Assembly (NCBI GenBank): GCA_027972325.1 | Contig: JAPMOS010000052.1 | Coordinates: 147,501-211,500 of the forward strand | Source of the DNA: Paratrimastix pyriformis | Taxonomy: Eukaryota; Preaxostyla; Paratrimastigidae | Length of the DNA: 64,000 bases | Direction of reading: 5' to 3' | Part shown: in pieces, positions 39,397-50,397 of the stretch | Position numbering within the stretch: the stretch's first letter is position 1 | How the letters are laid out: every line of letters begins with the position of its first letter | Notes under the pieces: model-generated | The model's database searches: none | Seen by the model: the letters and a program-made list of their open reading frames with translations, nothing else | What the model was told of the DNA's origin: nothing | Translations under genes and position numbers: made by a program

Positions 39397-42300
39397 TCAG
39401 CACCACCCGGGCCAGAGAAGAGGATGGATGGGACGGAGCCCAGGGGGGGGAGGAACGGGGACAGCGGCAAGGGGGGGTGGAGGGAAGAAGAAGCGCGGGG
39501 GAGCCCCGACTGGGACCGGAAGCGAGGTATGAGGAGCGAAGGGCACATTCGGGTATGTGGAGGCCCAGCAGGGTGGATAGCCACCGGTGAACGGGCGGGG
39601 GTGTAGCTGCGGCTGCGGCTGCGGCTGCGGCTGCGGCTGCGGCTGCGGCTGCGGCTGCGGCTGCGGCTGCGGCTGCGGCTGTGGCTGTGGCTGTGGCTGT
39701 GGTTGTGGCTGTGGCTGTGGCTGTGGCTGCGGCTGCGGTGGCAGTGGGGCAGCGCGTACCACCGGAGTCCCTGGGGGCGTGGGCGTGGGCGCGTCCATCT
39801 CGTCCTTCTCGGGGCTCATGCGCTGTTTCTTCTTGCCAACAGCAGACGACTTCGAAGCTTCTGCTCGTCTCTTCTTGGCCAGCGCTCGTTCTTCAGCCGC
39901 GCGCCGGGCCTTGGCCTCGTACTTGCCCCGCGCGACACGCCATTGCCACTCCTTCAAGGGCAGATCCTCGTTCATCCGGAACCTGAACAGCACATGAGGC
40001 GTCTCCGAGCGCAGCTGCCGTTGGTCGAGGCCTTTCACTGTCTGAACCGCTTTTTCTGAGAGGACGTTTGACACGGGAAGGGGGTCATAGATGGCATGGA
40101 GGATCACCTCGAGGGCCGGGAAAGCGCTGAGCGGCTGGCCCTCGCGCAGTTTCTGAAGCTGAGCCCATTGAGATCAACGTATGATGTATAAGGTGGAGGC
40201 GAACAGACCACTCCTGGCCACCATGCCGACCTGAGCAGCGTATGGACGGGGTGCTCCATCTTCAGCAGGGCAGGCGCAAGACGCTCGTCCCCCAACACCC
40301 GAGCGGCGTGGCTGTACCAAACGTTGTCTGTTTCTGTTTGCAGCAGTTTCGCCACTTCACGGGTGACCCTCATATCCCCCAGAGCGGCCGGCAGGAAGGG
40401 CACGTGCAGGTAACGCTCGAAGCGGCGCACATGGGAGGCGTACAAGATCTGGGCGGCCCCGCTGCATATTTTGGCACTGTCTTCATGAAGTCCAAAGGTT
40501 TGCCGGAAGTGGTTCTCCGGATGATCGCATGCGTCCTTGAGGATTCGCTGAGTCTCAGTCAGGCGATGGAACAGCAGCATGCTCCTGTATGTGTGCGTGT
40601 GTGCGTGTCCATGTGTGGCGAACGTATCACAATCACCTCGTACACTGTCCAACACACGCGCAACAGGCGAGGGGCTGGCAGGCGGACCTGTTGTGGTTGC
40701 TCATCGACCAAACGAGATCCTCCTTCAACCGCATGGTGGCCTCAAGGTAGGCCCAGAGCCGGATCTCGAAGCGAACATCCTTCAAGACCTCCACCACAGT
40801 CTTCAGGTCTTTGGCCCCCACATCCTGCTTCGACTTGGGGGTTCGAACTGTGGCCTCCTCCTCCTCAGTCTCGTCATCCTCATCCTCCTCTTGCTTCTTG
40901 AGCACTGCGGGTTGTTCTCGGAGGTGGTATCTGGAGGTGGGTTTGACTGCTGCTGCTGGTTTGCTGGTGGCCTTCCGTTTGCGCTCTTTCTGCGCCTTCA
41001 ACCTCTTCTTTTCACCGCGAGCGCACTCGATGACGTGGGATGACAACACGGGCAGGATGTCATGAAGGCGATTGTTGGCGGGATCGAAATTTGGGTGCGC
41101 TGGTGATCCGTTCGAAAGAAGAAAGATGATGAGATCGACATAGAGGTTGAACCTACACCCCTCCATAACGTTATCCCATAATTTTTTTCCCCAAAGGACA
41201 GACCTCGAATCGACTCCATTGGGCATCTCGAAAGGGCAACTTCTGGGCAAGGTCGGGGTCCCGGCGGATCAAGTTGGAGAGGGTCTCCAGGATGATAGGG
41301 ACGATCCCCTTTTTGCACCCCGGAAAGAGCTTCTCGGCCATGGCGCGGTCTTCCTCGTTGTTCAGGACATCTCTATCCGATGCCTAATGCATATGGTCAG
41401 AAAGGCGAACAGACTTGACGCAGTTGTCGATTGTGTGCGAGAGGCACACCACTGGGTAGATCAAATGGCCGTCATCGCGGAGCAGGGCCCAGAGGCCGTT
41501 TGTTCCGCCGACGTTGGTCGAAGCGCCATCTCCCATGCCCCAAATCACATTCTCCGTGCCCACTTGTTGCAGCACCTTCCTCACATGTCCTGCGAGGGTC
41601 GAGGCGTCCTCGCGGGTGATGAAGACCATGTCGGCAGCCCAGGTCCGTGGGTTCCCCAACGCCTCGTATTCTTGGGCCTGGTTGATGTTGCGCGCCTCCT
41701 CTTCAGTGACTTCATGTTTCTCCTCCTCCTTGGGTGATGTGGGCATATTCCAGCGGGCGGGGGCATGGCCTCGGCTCAACGTTGCCAACCGCCGAGAGGC
41801 TTCCGTCGTCAGCTTCCCCGAGACGAATTTGATGACGATCACCATGAACCCCTTCCCTGTTGTGTGTGTATGTGGGGGGGTTGGGGGGGGGGGGGGTCGG
41901 GTTGTGGGAGGTGAGGTGCTATGTACTGTCGCTGTCTGTGTGTGATCATACGGACCGGTGCGCAAGGCTTGCCGACAGGTGTACGTGCCACAGTCTGTCA
42001 TCACACACGAGTATCCTTTTCTGATGATTTCTGTGTAGAGGTCCCGCTGCGCCAGGTCCATGATGAAATCATGGATTCGAACGGAGCTGGCTTGGGGGGA
42101 CGGCGGAGCTTTCTCGGCCCCCTTTTCGATCAGGAGCTGCTTGGCGGCCTCGATGACGACTGGGGTTCTCGCCCATGGCAGGTGTGTCAGCCTCCTGAAC
42201 CGGCGCATTGACAGGACGTACTCGACGCGGTACTCGGCGGGCCCTCCTCTGGGAAGGAGAGTCTTTCGCCACTTGATTGTCGGCAGCCTCTTCGTCTCGA

Positions 42301-42818
42301 GCTTTTTTGTGCAATGCTTGAGCGTGTTCAAGGACAGCTCGCGCTTGCGCACCACCATCAGGCGCCTGGTGAATCGGGTGATGTGCGGATGTGGAGCGAG
42401 ATTGCTTGCACCCCAACACAGACCCCTCCTCCTCCTCCCCCTCCTCCTTTCCGCCCTCACTCACCTCATTCCCCCTTTTCCCTTTCCCTCACTCCCAGGT
42501 GCGGCACGAACCGGTAGTCATATTCCCCCAACTGCTCCTTCAGTGACGGGACGGGTGCGGGTGCGGTCGCCGCAGGCATGGCGGGACCGGCCGTTCCGGC
42601 GCTGATGCGCAGGCAGTAGGCGGCCAAAGTCTCCCCCTCGAGCAGCAGCCCGGCAGCCTTGAGTTGATCGACTTTCTGCATGATGACATGTCCAGAGGAT
42701 CAATTTGCTCGGGGTGCCCCAACGATGCTTTATCGGCACTGACCTGATGAATAGCGTGTCTCGCACTTTCCCGAACCCGACTGGGCGATTTGTGCAAATC
42801 ACGGAATCTTTCTTTGAT
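39397..42818 (-). CDS. hAT-like transposase-derived protein, interrupted in its 5' part
   Basis: RNase H-fold transposase-like protein. Seen: VMTDCGTYTCR (first catalytic Asp), GMGDGASTNVGGTNGLWALL (second Asp) and CLSHTIDN, the motif order of hAT transposases; then a long helical region, a Lys/Glu-rich linker, and a C-terminal (PQ)n tract. Exon junctions that restore frame include 42744|42675, ~41950|41857, 41408|41366, about 41200|41162, 40687|40578 and 40211|40165; donors are mostly GTCYG. The most upstream exon (ERFRDLHKSPSRVRESARHAIHQ at its end) continues at 50209, because a retroelement sits inside it. Frames are otherwise open, which suggests function until recently. It may be a domesticated gene or a hAT transposon gene; no terminal inverted repeats were found. 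Confidence 0.55.
39604..39745 (-). repeat. GCGGCT/GTGGCT hexamer coding for (PQ)n
   Basis: About 23 hexamers. On the minus strand they encode alternating Pro-Gln in the C-terminal region of the hAT-like protein. The block changes from GCGGCT to GTGGCT near 39,680. Confidence 0.95.
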
Positions 42819-43044
42819 TGTGGGCAGGGTGGGTGCAGAGAGGGTGCCTGCACGAGTATATTACCCAGGAGCACAATCCTATTCCAAACGCCTAACACGC
42901 ACACTACCCCCCTTCGAGACGAAGACACAGGTGAGGGAGAGGAAGGGGAATGGCAAAGGCAGGGCGAAGAAGACGGATGGAATAGACAAAACAAAGGGAA
43001 AGAAGTTCGGCTTTACGACAAACGACAAGTCAAGACCCCTACCC

Positions 43045-43129
43045 TGTGCGTGTTAGGCGTTTGGAATAGGAGAGTTCTCCTGGGTAATATACTCGTGCAG
43101 GCACCCTCTCTGCACCCACCCTGCCCACA
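43045..43129 (+). repeat. 5' LTR of element A
   Basis: 85 bp starting TGTGCGTGTT and ending TGCCCACA. Unusually short for Ty3/gypsy. Immediately followed by the palindrome GTATCGATAC and then TGGGCACTTCTCC, a possible primer-binding site. Confidence 0.9.
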
Positions 43130-43193
43130 GTATCGATACTGGGCACTTCTCCTTTTTTCTTGATTTCAACTAGTGCCTGGTAACCGTTACACC

Positions 43194-44604
43194 ATGTCTA
43201 GACAGAAATTCGCCACCATTCTTTTGCCGTCGAAGATTCGGAGCATGAAGCCGGAAGCTTTTGTTTCACCTTTGCCGAGTCTTCCTCGCCTCCGCAACAT
43301 CTTGAACTTTGAAGAGTGTGTGAGATTTGAGGACACCATCTCACAGACTATTGGATCGATTGATGGCCTTCCTGTTGATTTGAGGCAATTGGTCCCTCCT
43401 TCTGCGGTGGGTATTCTTTTGCGTTACAATCAACATTGCTTCGATTCTTGTGAAGATCTCTTTGATTCGCTTTACGACATCTCTCGACCGAAATCAAATT
43501 TTCTCCGAACTCGTCTTTTGGCATCGCTTGTTTTTCTCCTCCACCGACGTCTGAGCAAATCGCCTTCTCACTTGAGGAACATATTTGGAAGTTCCTCAGG
43601 TTTGTTGATGGGTTGAAGTTCCCGGCTGAGGCCGCCGCGAAGCTCTTTCTCAAGTCTTTCCGCGGTTTCTTTGGCGACATGGTCAAGGATGAGTTCCTTG
43701 TTGGTTGCGCCGCGTCTCCTTCTTCGGACGATGATTCCTCTTCGTCTTCGTCTGAGGACGAGAAGCCAGCTCCTTTGGCTTCTGCCACTTCTGTTCCGGC
43801 CACTTCTGGTTCTGACCCCGCGGGTACTTCTGCCGGGGTTGCGAAGACGCCTGCCGAACAGGCCGCTCAGGAGCTGGCGGCCCTGGATCAGGAAACCGAG
43901 TTGCATCGAGCGGTCGAGCGCGTGCGCGATCTTGCGCAGAGACTTGACGAGGCTGCAGCGCTCCATCTGTCACGAGGTGTCACGACCGCTCCTCGCCCTG
44001 TTTTCGGCCACTCCTTCGGCCATGGCCATCACCGTGAACGTGCTTTCGCCGGCCGTGTTCCTTTTCAACCTCCGACTCCGTCTCCTCCGGCCACTGCCTC
44101 GGTCCCCCCGCATCCGACTTCGCGGGGCTCCGTCGAGCGTAGCCGCCTTCGTGACCAGGGGCTTTGCACATGGTGTCATTCCCCCGGTCATGTGATCTCG
44201 GATTGTCCGGGCAACGATCATGGAATTCCCGGACGGAGCAGGTATCATCCTGAGAACAACGGGGCCCCGAGGTTGGCCCCCAACCGTCCACCTGCTCCTG
44301 CTCCACCTCCTTCGACGTCTCCAGCCCCTTTGGGTACTTCCACCACATCGGCTCCCACTTTCGGTGGCGGACGGTACCCACGCCGTTCGCGGAACCCGGC
44401 TCACTTGCGGCTTCTCCAAGCCTGTCCACCACCGGCTGGGGTTCCTCCCACTCCTGTTGGGCCTGTCACCTCTGTCGTACCGGCTGGCACCCCCGCACCT
44501 TCAGCTTCTGTTGTGGCCACCACTCCATGCTCTGGGGCAGCTACCACCGCTGTCACTTTCCCATCTTTCGGGAAGCTTGACCTCAGCTTACCACAACGGT
44601 TGTT
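43194..44604 (+). CDS. gag: gag region of element A
   Basis: Begins MSRQKFATILLPSK. Contains a helical capsid-like part, an acidic Ser-rich stretch, and one zinc knuckle of CCHC type (LCTWCHSPGHVISDC), followed by a Pro/Ala/Thr-rich linker to protease. Element B carries the same region on the minus strand, about 97-99% alike by eye. Treated here as a fossil element part. Confidence 0.8.
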
Positions 44605-47600
44605 GTGAACGGGGTGTCCGCGCCCGCTCTCCTGGACACTGGCGCAATGATTTCCGTTATCTCACCGGCTTTTGCGCATGATCTGGCACTACCGGTCGTG
44701 GAGGACGGCCCGGTTCGCTCGGTATTGCTCGCTGATGGCAGTCGTACTTCTGTTCAGCGTTTCAGTCCCGTTACTTTGAGGCTGAGCCCCGAATGCAAGC
44801 CTCAACAGGCCGTCTTGTACCATCTGGGTCGTGACCCGTTGATCTTGGTTGGTCTCTCTGAATTGCGCGGGCATGGCCTTGTTCTTGGTGATACTCCAAC
44901 CATCACTCCTCTCAACATCCCTGTTGATGATGACGACAACGATCTGGGTGATGATGATTATGGTGGTGAGGCCATTGTGGGACGCTTGGTTTTGGCCGGT
45001 CCCCTTGGTGCTCTTGATTCTGACGGCCAGCCAGATTTGGCCGCCCTTGCTCTTGCTGCTCCGCGCATCGCCACTCTTGCCACTCCGCCTTCCGGAGTCT
45101 CGGAATCCTCGCCTGTGTGGATTGCACCCGCTTCTGAACAGCCTCACCTTGGGAAGGCTGCACCGACCCTTCCTGTTGTTCGCCGTGATGTTCTCACCGA
45201 CCCTGAGGCCCAGCAGGTTACCGACCTTCTCGGCGAGTATGCGCATCTTTTCGGGGGACTCACCTCTTCCCCCGCTGTGATGGAGCCTTTTCGGGTCCAG
45301 CTCTTGCCCGGAGCCAGCCCTGTCTCGACCCCTCCCCGGCGTTTTCACGGGGAAAAGGAGGCCTTCGTGAAGAGACAAATTGATGATTGGCTCTCTGCCG
45401 GAGTTATACGTCCATCACGGAGCGTCTGGGCTGCTCCACTGACAGTCGCCCCCAAGCGTGGTGGCGGCTGGAGACTTTGTGTGGACTTTTCTCAACTCAA
45501 TTCCCGGACTGCTCAGGAGGCTTTCCCGTTGCCGATGGTCAACGATTTGACTTCGGTTTTTCGGGGCTGTGGTTACTTGGCCTCTTTTGATCTCAGTGCC
45601 GGGTTCAATCAAGCGCCGGTGGCCCCAGAAAGCGTTCCGCTGCTCTCGTTCACCTCGAGCCATGGACAATTTGAGTTTCTTCGCCTGCCCTTTGGAGTTG
45701 TTTCGGGGCCCTCCTACTTCCAGAGGCAGACCTCAACCATTTTCTCCAATTTGGCCCGGACGGTTGTCTATCAAGACGACCTGGGTATTGGAGGACGGGA
45801 TTTTCCTGAATTCCTTTCTGGCCTGCGACGTGCATTGGAACGAGCCGCACTTCACCGCCTTCGTCTGAATGTCAAGAAGGCCAACATTGGCCCCAAGGAG
45901 TTGTCTTATCTGGGTTTGCTCCTTGGCCCGGATGGGACTCGTCCTGACCCGGAGCGTGCTGCCCCTTTCCTGCAGCTGCGTGACCCTTGCAACGTGGCTG
46001 AACTGCGCAGTCTTGTGGGGACGATCCAGTACTACATCCCGTACCTCCCTGGACATTACCGTCTTTTGGCTCCGATGCTTCCTCTTTTGAAGAAGGGCCA
46101 GCGCTTTCACTGGAACGCGGAGTGCCGGGAGTCTTTCAGCAAGCTGAAGACCCTGTTGTCGCGCGCGCCTGTGCTCCATCACCCTGACCCTCAGGCGCGG
46201 CTGGAGATCCGGACGGATGCTTCTCAGAAGGGGATTGGCGCGGTCCTCCTTCAATATCCACCTGGCCGTCCGGTGGAGACCGTATGCTTCGCGGGGAGGC
46301 AGCTGACCCCCGCGGAGAGACGCTACTCCACGCTTGAACAAGAGACTCTCGCCTTGGTTTGGGCGTTGCACAAGCTCAGGGGCTATCTGCATGGCCCTAT
46401 TGTGGCGACGACCGATCACCGGAACTTGAGCTTCGGCACCAGTGATTCCACCAGTGATCGTGTTCACCGCTGGCGCGCTCAGCTTGCCACGTATGCTCTG
46501 ACTGTTCGCTATGAGCCTGGCTCTGGGAACTTCATTGCTGACTTGCTGAGCAGACTCATTGCTCCTGTGGACCCTCCCCTGCCGGTTTGTCGTGACGCAC
46601 CACCTGGGGTTCGGGTGGTTGTGGTCGACGATGACAAGGATGGTCCCCTGGTTGAACAGCCACCTTTGCCCGATCTTGCTTCTCCTCACGAGCTTCCCGA
46701 TGGGTTTTCCGTCGATGATCTTCCTTTGGTGAAGCTGTTGTCGCCTTTGAAGCACCGAATTGTCGATGGCCGCTGGGTCCTTGAGGAGCGACCTCCGGAT
46801 GATTGTGTGTCGCGCCTCTTGACATGTGCCCATTCGCTCCCACTTTCCGGCCATGGCGGAATCCAACGGACCGCCTATCGTTTGCATCAGGCGGTCACCT
46901 GGCCCCACGATGAGGAGGATGTTGCCAAGTTTGTCCGGTCTTGTGTGGGGTGCCAACTTGCAGCCCGCAAGCCGGATGCTCCTGCTGATCTTCTGACGAC
47001 ACCAGCTGGGAGTCCTTTCTCGTCTCTGCAACTTGATTTCATTGGGCCCCTGCCGAAGACGTCGGCGGGATCCGTGTATGCTCTCACTGTCGTTGATCGC
47101 TGGTCTCGCCTGACCGAGGTCTCCGCTTTTCCTGATGCCACCGCTCAGTCAGCAGTTTTGGGACTCCTCTCGTGGATTTCGCGCCATGGGGTTCCTCTTT
47201 CAATTTGCTCTGATGGCGGCCCGCACTTTGCGTCCGGAGCTTTTCACCAGGTCGTGGAGTCTCTTCGGGTTGATCACCATATCTCTCTGGCCCATGCGCC
47301 GACTGGTCATGGTTTGGTGGAGAGGCAAAACGAAACCGTTCTGGATGCGGTCCGAGCGCTCCTGCTCGACAATCATGCTGCTGATGTGGAGTGGGATACC
47401 ATCCTGGAGCCTGTCTCTTTTGCCATTAATTCTGCTCCGAACCGTGTGACTGGACTTTCGCCTTTTGAGGCCGTCCACGGGTTCAAGATGCGGTTGCCGA
47501 TTCAGCAAGAGCTGGGGTTTCGCTCTGTGCTCGCTGATGATCCTTTGGCTTTTGCTGCTCGCCGATCGGCCCAGCTCCAGACTATTGTCGCCCGTTTTGC

Positions 47601-48105
47601 TGAGGCGGAGCGCAAGGCGTACGAGGGACGCCGCCGCGCGTATCTCCAGCGCGTGGCCCGTCGGCCGAAGGCTGAGTATGATCCGGCCGAGTTCGTCCTG
47701 GTTTCTTGGCCTGCGCCCAACAAGCTTGCTTCGGTGTGGCGTGGGCCGTACCAGGTTGTCTCTCGCGAGTCGCCTGTGAGTTACCGGCTCCGTGATCTGG
47801 TCTCGGGCATCGAGACTGTCTTTGCCGCCTCGCGGCTCCGTCGTTTTTTCCAGGGCGACATGTCCGAGAATGATCTTCGCGAGGTGGCCGCTGCGAAGGG
47901 GGAGTTCTTTGTGGAGTTTGTCCGGAGTCACCGTCGCCAACCTGCCCTTGAGTTCCTGGTGCATTGGCTCGGCTATCCCGACGCCGATGAGACTTGGGAG
48001 CCGTACGAGAACTGTGGTTCGGAGGATCGGCCCCAGCCCCGTGGCCAGCCCCGTCGCAAGGCCACGAGGGGGGAAGGGGTAGGGGTCTGGACTTGTCGTT
48101 CGTAA
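44605..48105 (+). CDS. pol: pol polyprotein of element A (protease, RT, RNase H, integrase, chromodomain)
   Basis: One long open frame of 1,166 codons. Protease LLDTGAMISVIS, RT with VVYQDDLGIGG, RNase H with IRTDASQKGIGAVLL and TTDHRNLSF, integrase zinc finger ending CVGCQLAARK, DDE core with LQLDFIGPLPK and CSDGGPHFASG, and a C-terminal chromodomain FLVHWLGYPDADETWEPYENC. The chromodomain places it among chromoviruses, which target integration to particular chromatin. Confidence 0.93.
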   Translation: MNGVSAPALLDTGAMISVISPAFAHDLALPVVEDGPVRSVLLADGSRTSVQRFSPVTLRLSPECKPQQAVLYHLGRDPLILVGLSELRGHGLVLGDTPTITPLNIPVDDDDNDLGDDDYGGEAIVGRLVLAGPLGALDSDGQPDLAALALAAPRIATLATPPSGVSESSPVWIAPASEQPHLGKAAPTLPVVRRDVLTDPEAQQVTDLLGEYAHLFGGLTSSPAVMEPFRVQLLPGASPVSTPPRRFHGEKEAFVKRQIDDWLSAGVIRPSRSVWAAPLTVAPKRGGGWRLCVDFSQLNSRTAQEAFPLPMVNDLTSVFRGCGYLASFDLSAGFNQAPVAPESVPLLSFTSSHGQFEFLRLPFGVVSGPSYFQRQTSTIFSNLARTVVYQDDLGIGGRDFPEFLSGLRRALERAALHRLRLNVKKANIGPKELSYLGLLLGPDGTRPDPERAAPFLQLRDPCNVAELRSLVGTIQYYIPYLPGHYRLLAPMLPLLKKGQRFHWNAECRESFSKLKTLLSRAPVLHHPDPQARLEIRTDASQKGIGAVLLQYPPGRPVETVCFAGRQLTPAERRYSTLEQETLALVWALHKLRGYLHGPIVATTDHRNLSFGTSDSTSDRVHRWRAQLATYALTVRYEPGSGNFIADLLSRLIAPVDPPLPVCRDAPPGVRVVVVDDDKDGPLVEQPPLPDLASPHELPDGFSVDDLPLVKLLSPLKHRIVDGRWVLEERPPDDCVSRLLTCAHSLPLSGHGGIQRTAYRLHQAVTWPHDEEDVAKFVRSCVGCQLAARKPDAPADLLTTPAGSPFSSLQLDFIGPLPKTSAGSVYALTVVDRWSRLTEVSAFPDATAQSAVLGLLSWISRHGVPLSICSDGGPHFASGAFHQVVESLRVDHHISLAHAPTGHGLVERQNETVLDAVRALLLDNHAADVEWDTILEPVSFAINSAPNRVTGLSPFEAVHGFKMRLPIQQELGFRSVLADDPLAFAARRSAQLQTIVARFAEAERKAYEGRRRAYLQRVARRPKAEYDPAEFVLVSWPAPNKLASVWRGPYQVVSRESPVSYRLRDLVSGIETVFAASRLRRFFQGDMSENDLREVAAAKGEFFVEFVRSHRRQPALEFLVHWLGYPDADETWEPYENCGSEDRPQPRGQPRRKATRGEGVGVWTCRS

Positions 48106-48217
48106 AGCCGAACTTCTTTCCCTTTGTTTTGTCTATTCCATCCGTCTTCTTCGCCCTGCCTTTGTTTCCATTCCCCTTCCTCTCCCTCACCTGTGTCTTC
48201 GTCTCGAAGGGGGGTAG

Positions 48218-48302
48218 TGTGCGTGTTAGGCGTTTGGAATAGGAGAGTTCTCCTGGGTAATATACTCGTGCAGGCACCCTCTCTGCACCCACCCTGCCCA
48301 CA
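48218..48302 (+). repeat. 3' LTR of element A
   Basis: Same 85 bp as the 5' LTR with no difference seen by eye. Confidence 0.9.
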
Positions 48303-50059
48303 TCGTTGTCGTCATCATCAACAGGGATGTTGAGAGGAGTGATGGTTGGAGTATCACCAAGAGCAAGGCCATGCCCGCGCAATTCAGAGAGACCAACCAA
48401 GATCAACGGGTCACGACCCAGATGGTACAAGACGGCCTGTTGAGGCTTACATTCGGGGCTCAGCCTCAAAGTAACGGGACTGAAACGCTGTACAGAAGTA
48501 CGACTGCCATCAGCGAGCAATACCGAACGAACCGGGCCGTCCTCCACGACCGGTAGTGCCAGATCATGCGCAAAAGCCGGTGAGATAACGGAAATCATTG
48601 CGCCAGTGTCCAGGAGAGCGGGCGCGGACACCCCGTTCACAACAACCGTTGTGGTAAGCTGAGGGTCAAGCTTCCCGAAAGATGGGAAAGTGACAGCGGT
48701 GGTAGCTGCCCCAGAGCATGGAGTGGTGGCCACAACAGAAGCTGAAGGTGCGGGGGTGCCAGCCGGTACGACAGGAGGTGGACAGGTGACAGGCCCAACA
48801 GGAGTGGGAGGAACCCCAGCCGGTGGTGGACAGGCTTGGAGAAGCCGCAAGTGAGCCGGGTTCCGCGAACGGCGTGGGTACCGTCCGCCACCGAAAGTGG
48901 GAGCCGATGTGGTGGAAGTACCCAAAGGAGCGGGAGACGTCGGAGGAGGTGGAGCAGGAGCAGGTGGACGGTTGGGGGCCAACCTCGGGGCCCCGTTGTT
49001 CTCGGGATGATACCTGCTCCGTCCGGGAATTCCATGATCGTTGCCCGGACAATCCGAGATCGCATGACCGGAGGAGTGACACCATGTGCAAAGCCCCTGG
49101 TCGCGAAGGCGGCTACGCTCGACGGAGCCCCGCGAAGTCGGATGCGGGGGGACCGAGGCAGTGGCCGGAGGAGACGGAGTCGGAGGTTGAAAAGGAACAC
49201 GGCCGGCGAAAGCGTGTTCACGGTGACGGCCATGGCCAAAGGAGTGGCCGAAAACAGGGCGAGGAGCGGTCGTGACACCTCGTGACAGATGGAGCGCTGC
49301 AGCCTCGTCAAGTCTCTGCGCAAGATCGCGCACGCGCTCGACCGCTCGATGCAACTCGGTTTCCTGATCCAGAGCCGCCAACTCCTGAGCGGCCTGTTCG
49401 GCAGGCGTCTTCGCAACCCCGGCAGAACCCGCGGGGTCAGAACCAGAAGTGGCCGGAACAGAAGTGGCAGAAGCCGAAGGAGCTGGCTTCTCGTCCTCAG
49501 ACGAAGACGAAGAGGAATCATCGTCCGAAGAAGGAGACGCGGCACAGCCAACAAGGAACTCATCCTTGACCATGTCGCCAAAGAAACCGCGGAAAGACTT
49601 GAGAAAGAGCTTCGCGGCGGCCTCAGCCGGGAACTTCAACCCATCAACAAACCTGAGGAACTTCCAAATATGTTCCTCAAGTGAGAAGGCGATTTGCTCA
49701 GACGTCGGTGGAGGAGAAAAGACAAGCGATGCCAAATGACGAGTTCGGAGAAAATTTGATTTCGGTCGAGAGATGTCGTAAAGCGAATCAAAGAGATCTT
49801 CACAAGAATCGAAGCAATGTTGATTGTAACGCAAAAGAATACCCACCGCAGAAGGAGGGACCAATTGCCTCAAATCAACAGGAAGGCCATCAATCGATCC
49901 AATAGTCTGTGAGATGGTGTCCTCAAATCTCACACACTCTTCAAAGTTCAAGATGTTGCGGAGACGAGGAAGATTCGGCAAAGGTGAAACGAAGGCTTCC
50001 GGCTTCATGCTCCGAATCTTCGACGGCAAAAGAATGGTGGCGAATTTCTGTCTAGACAT
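48303..50059 (-). CDS. gag: gag-protease region of element B
   Basis: Minus-strand relative of the element A gag, starting MSRQKFATILLPSK near 50059 and including the zinc knuckle (LCTWCHSSGHAISDC) and protease LLDTGAMISVIS. It ends where element A begins. Fossil element part. Confidence 0.8.
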
Positions 50060-50397
50060 GGTGTAACGGTTACCAGGCACTAGTTGAAATCAAGAAAAAA
50101 GGAGAAGTGCCCAGTATCGATACTGTGGGCAGGGTGGGTGCAGAGAGGGTGCCTGCACGAGTATATTACCCAGGAGCACAATCCTATTCCAAACGCCTAA
50201 CACGCACATGATTGTGACATCACTGATCGAATATATTGTGAAACTTTTTCACAACTTCTTTCTGACAAGTAATTTTTTTAAGCGAGAGGTAAAAAGCGTC
50301 CTGGGCCTCCCGAAGGCAGGGAAGGGCCATCCGTGCAGAACAAAGCGTTTGTTATGTGGCCCCGGGGCTTGAGGCCAAATGCTGGGGTTTAAGAAAG

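Larger units (their letters stand above)
43045..48302 (+). mobile_element. Ty3/gypsy chromoviral element A (inner, plus orientation)
   Basis: Full-length relative of element B, inserted within it in the opposite direction. LTRs of 85 bp at 43045-43129 and 48218-48302 look identical to each other, so the copy is young. Parts in order: gag with a zinc knuckle, protease, RT, RNase H, integrase, chromodomain, and a 3' untranslated stretch. The element's two ends join element B at non-adjacent points, so no simple target duplication is seen. It looks nearly whole, with an estimated one or two breaks in the gag-protease part. Confidence 0.93.
42819..50208 (-). mobile_element. Ty3/gypsy chromoviral element B (outer, minus orientation, internally deleted)
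   Basis: LTR retrotransposon with identical-looking 85-bp LTRs at 42819-42903 and 50124-50208 (TGTGGGCAGG...ACACGCACA), flanked by a 4-bp target duplication TGAT (42815-42818 and 50209-50212). Its gag and protease region reads on the minus strand up to the right LTR, and its 3' untranslated region lies at 42904-43044. The pol region is missing, and element A occupies that place. LTR identity indicates a young insertion. Not whole: it has lost roughly 3 kb. Confidence 0.9.
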
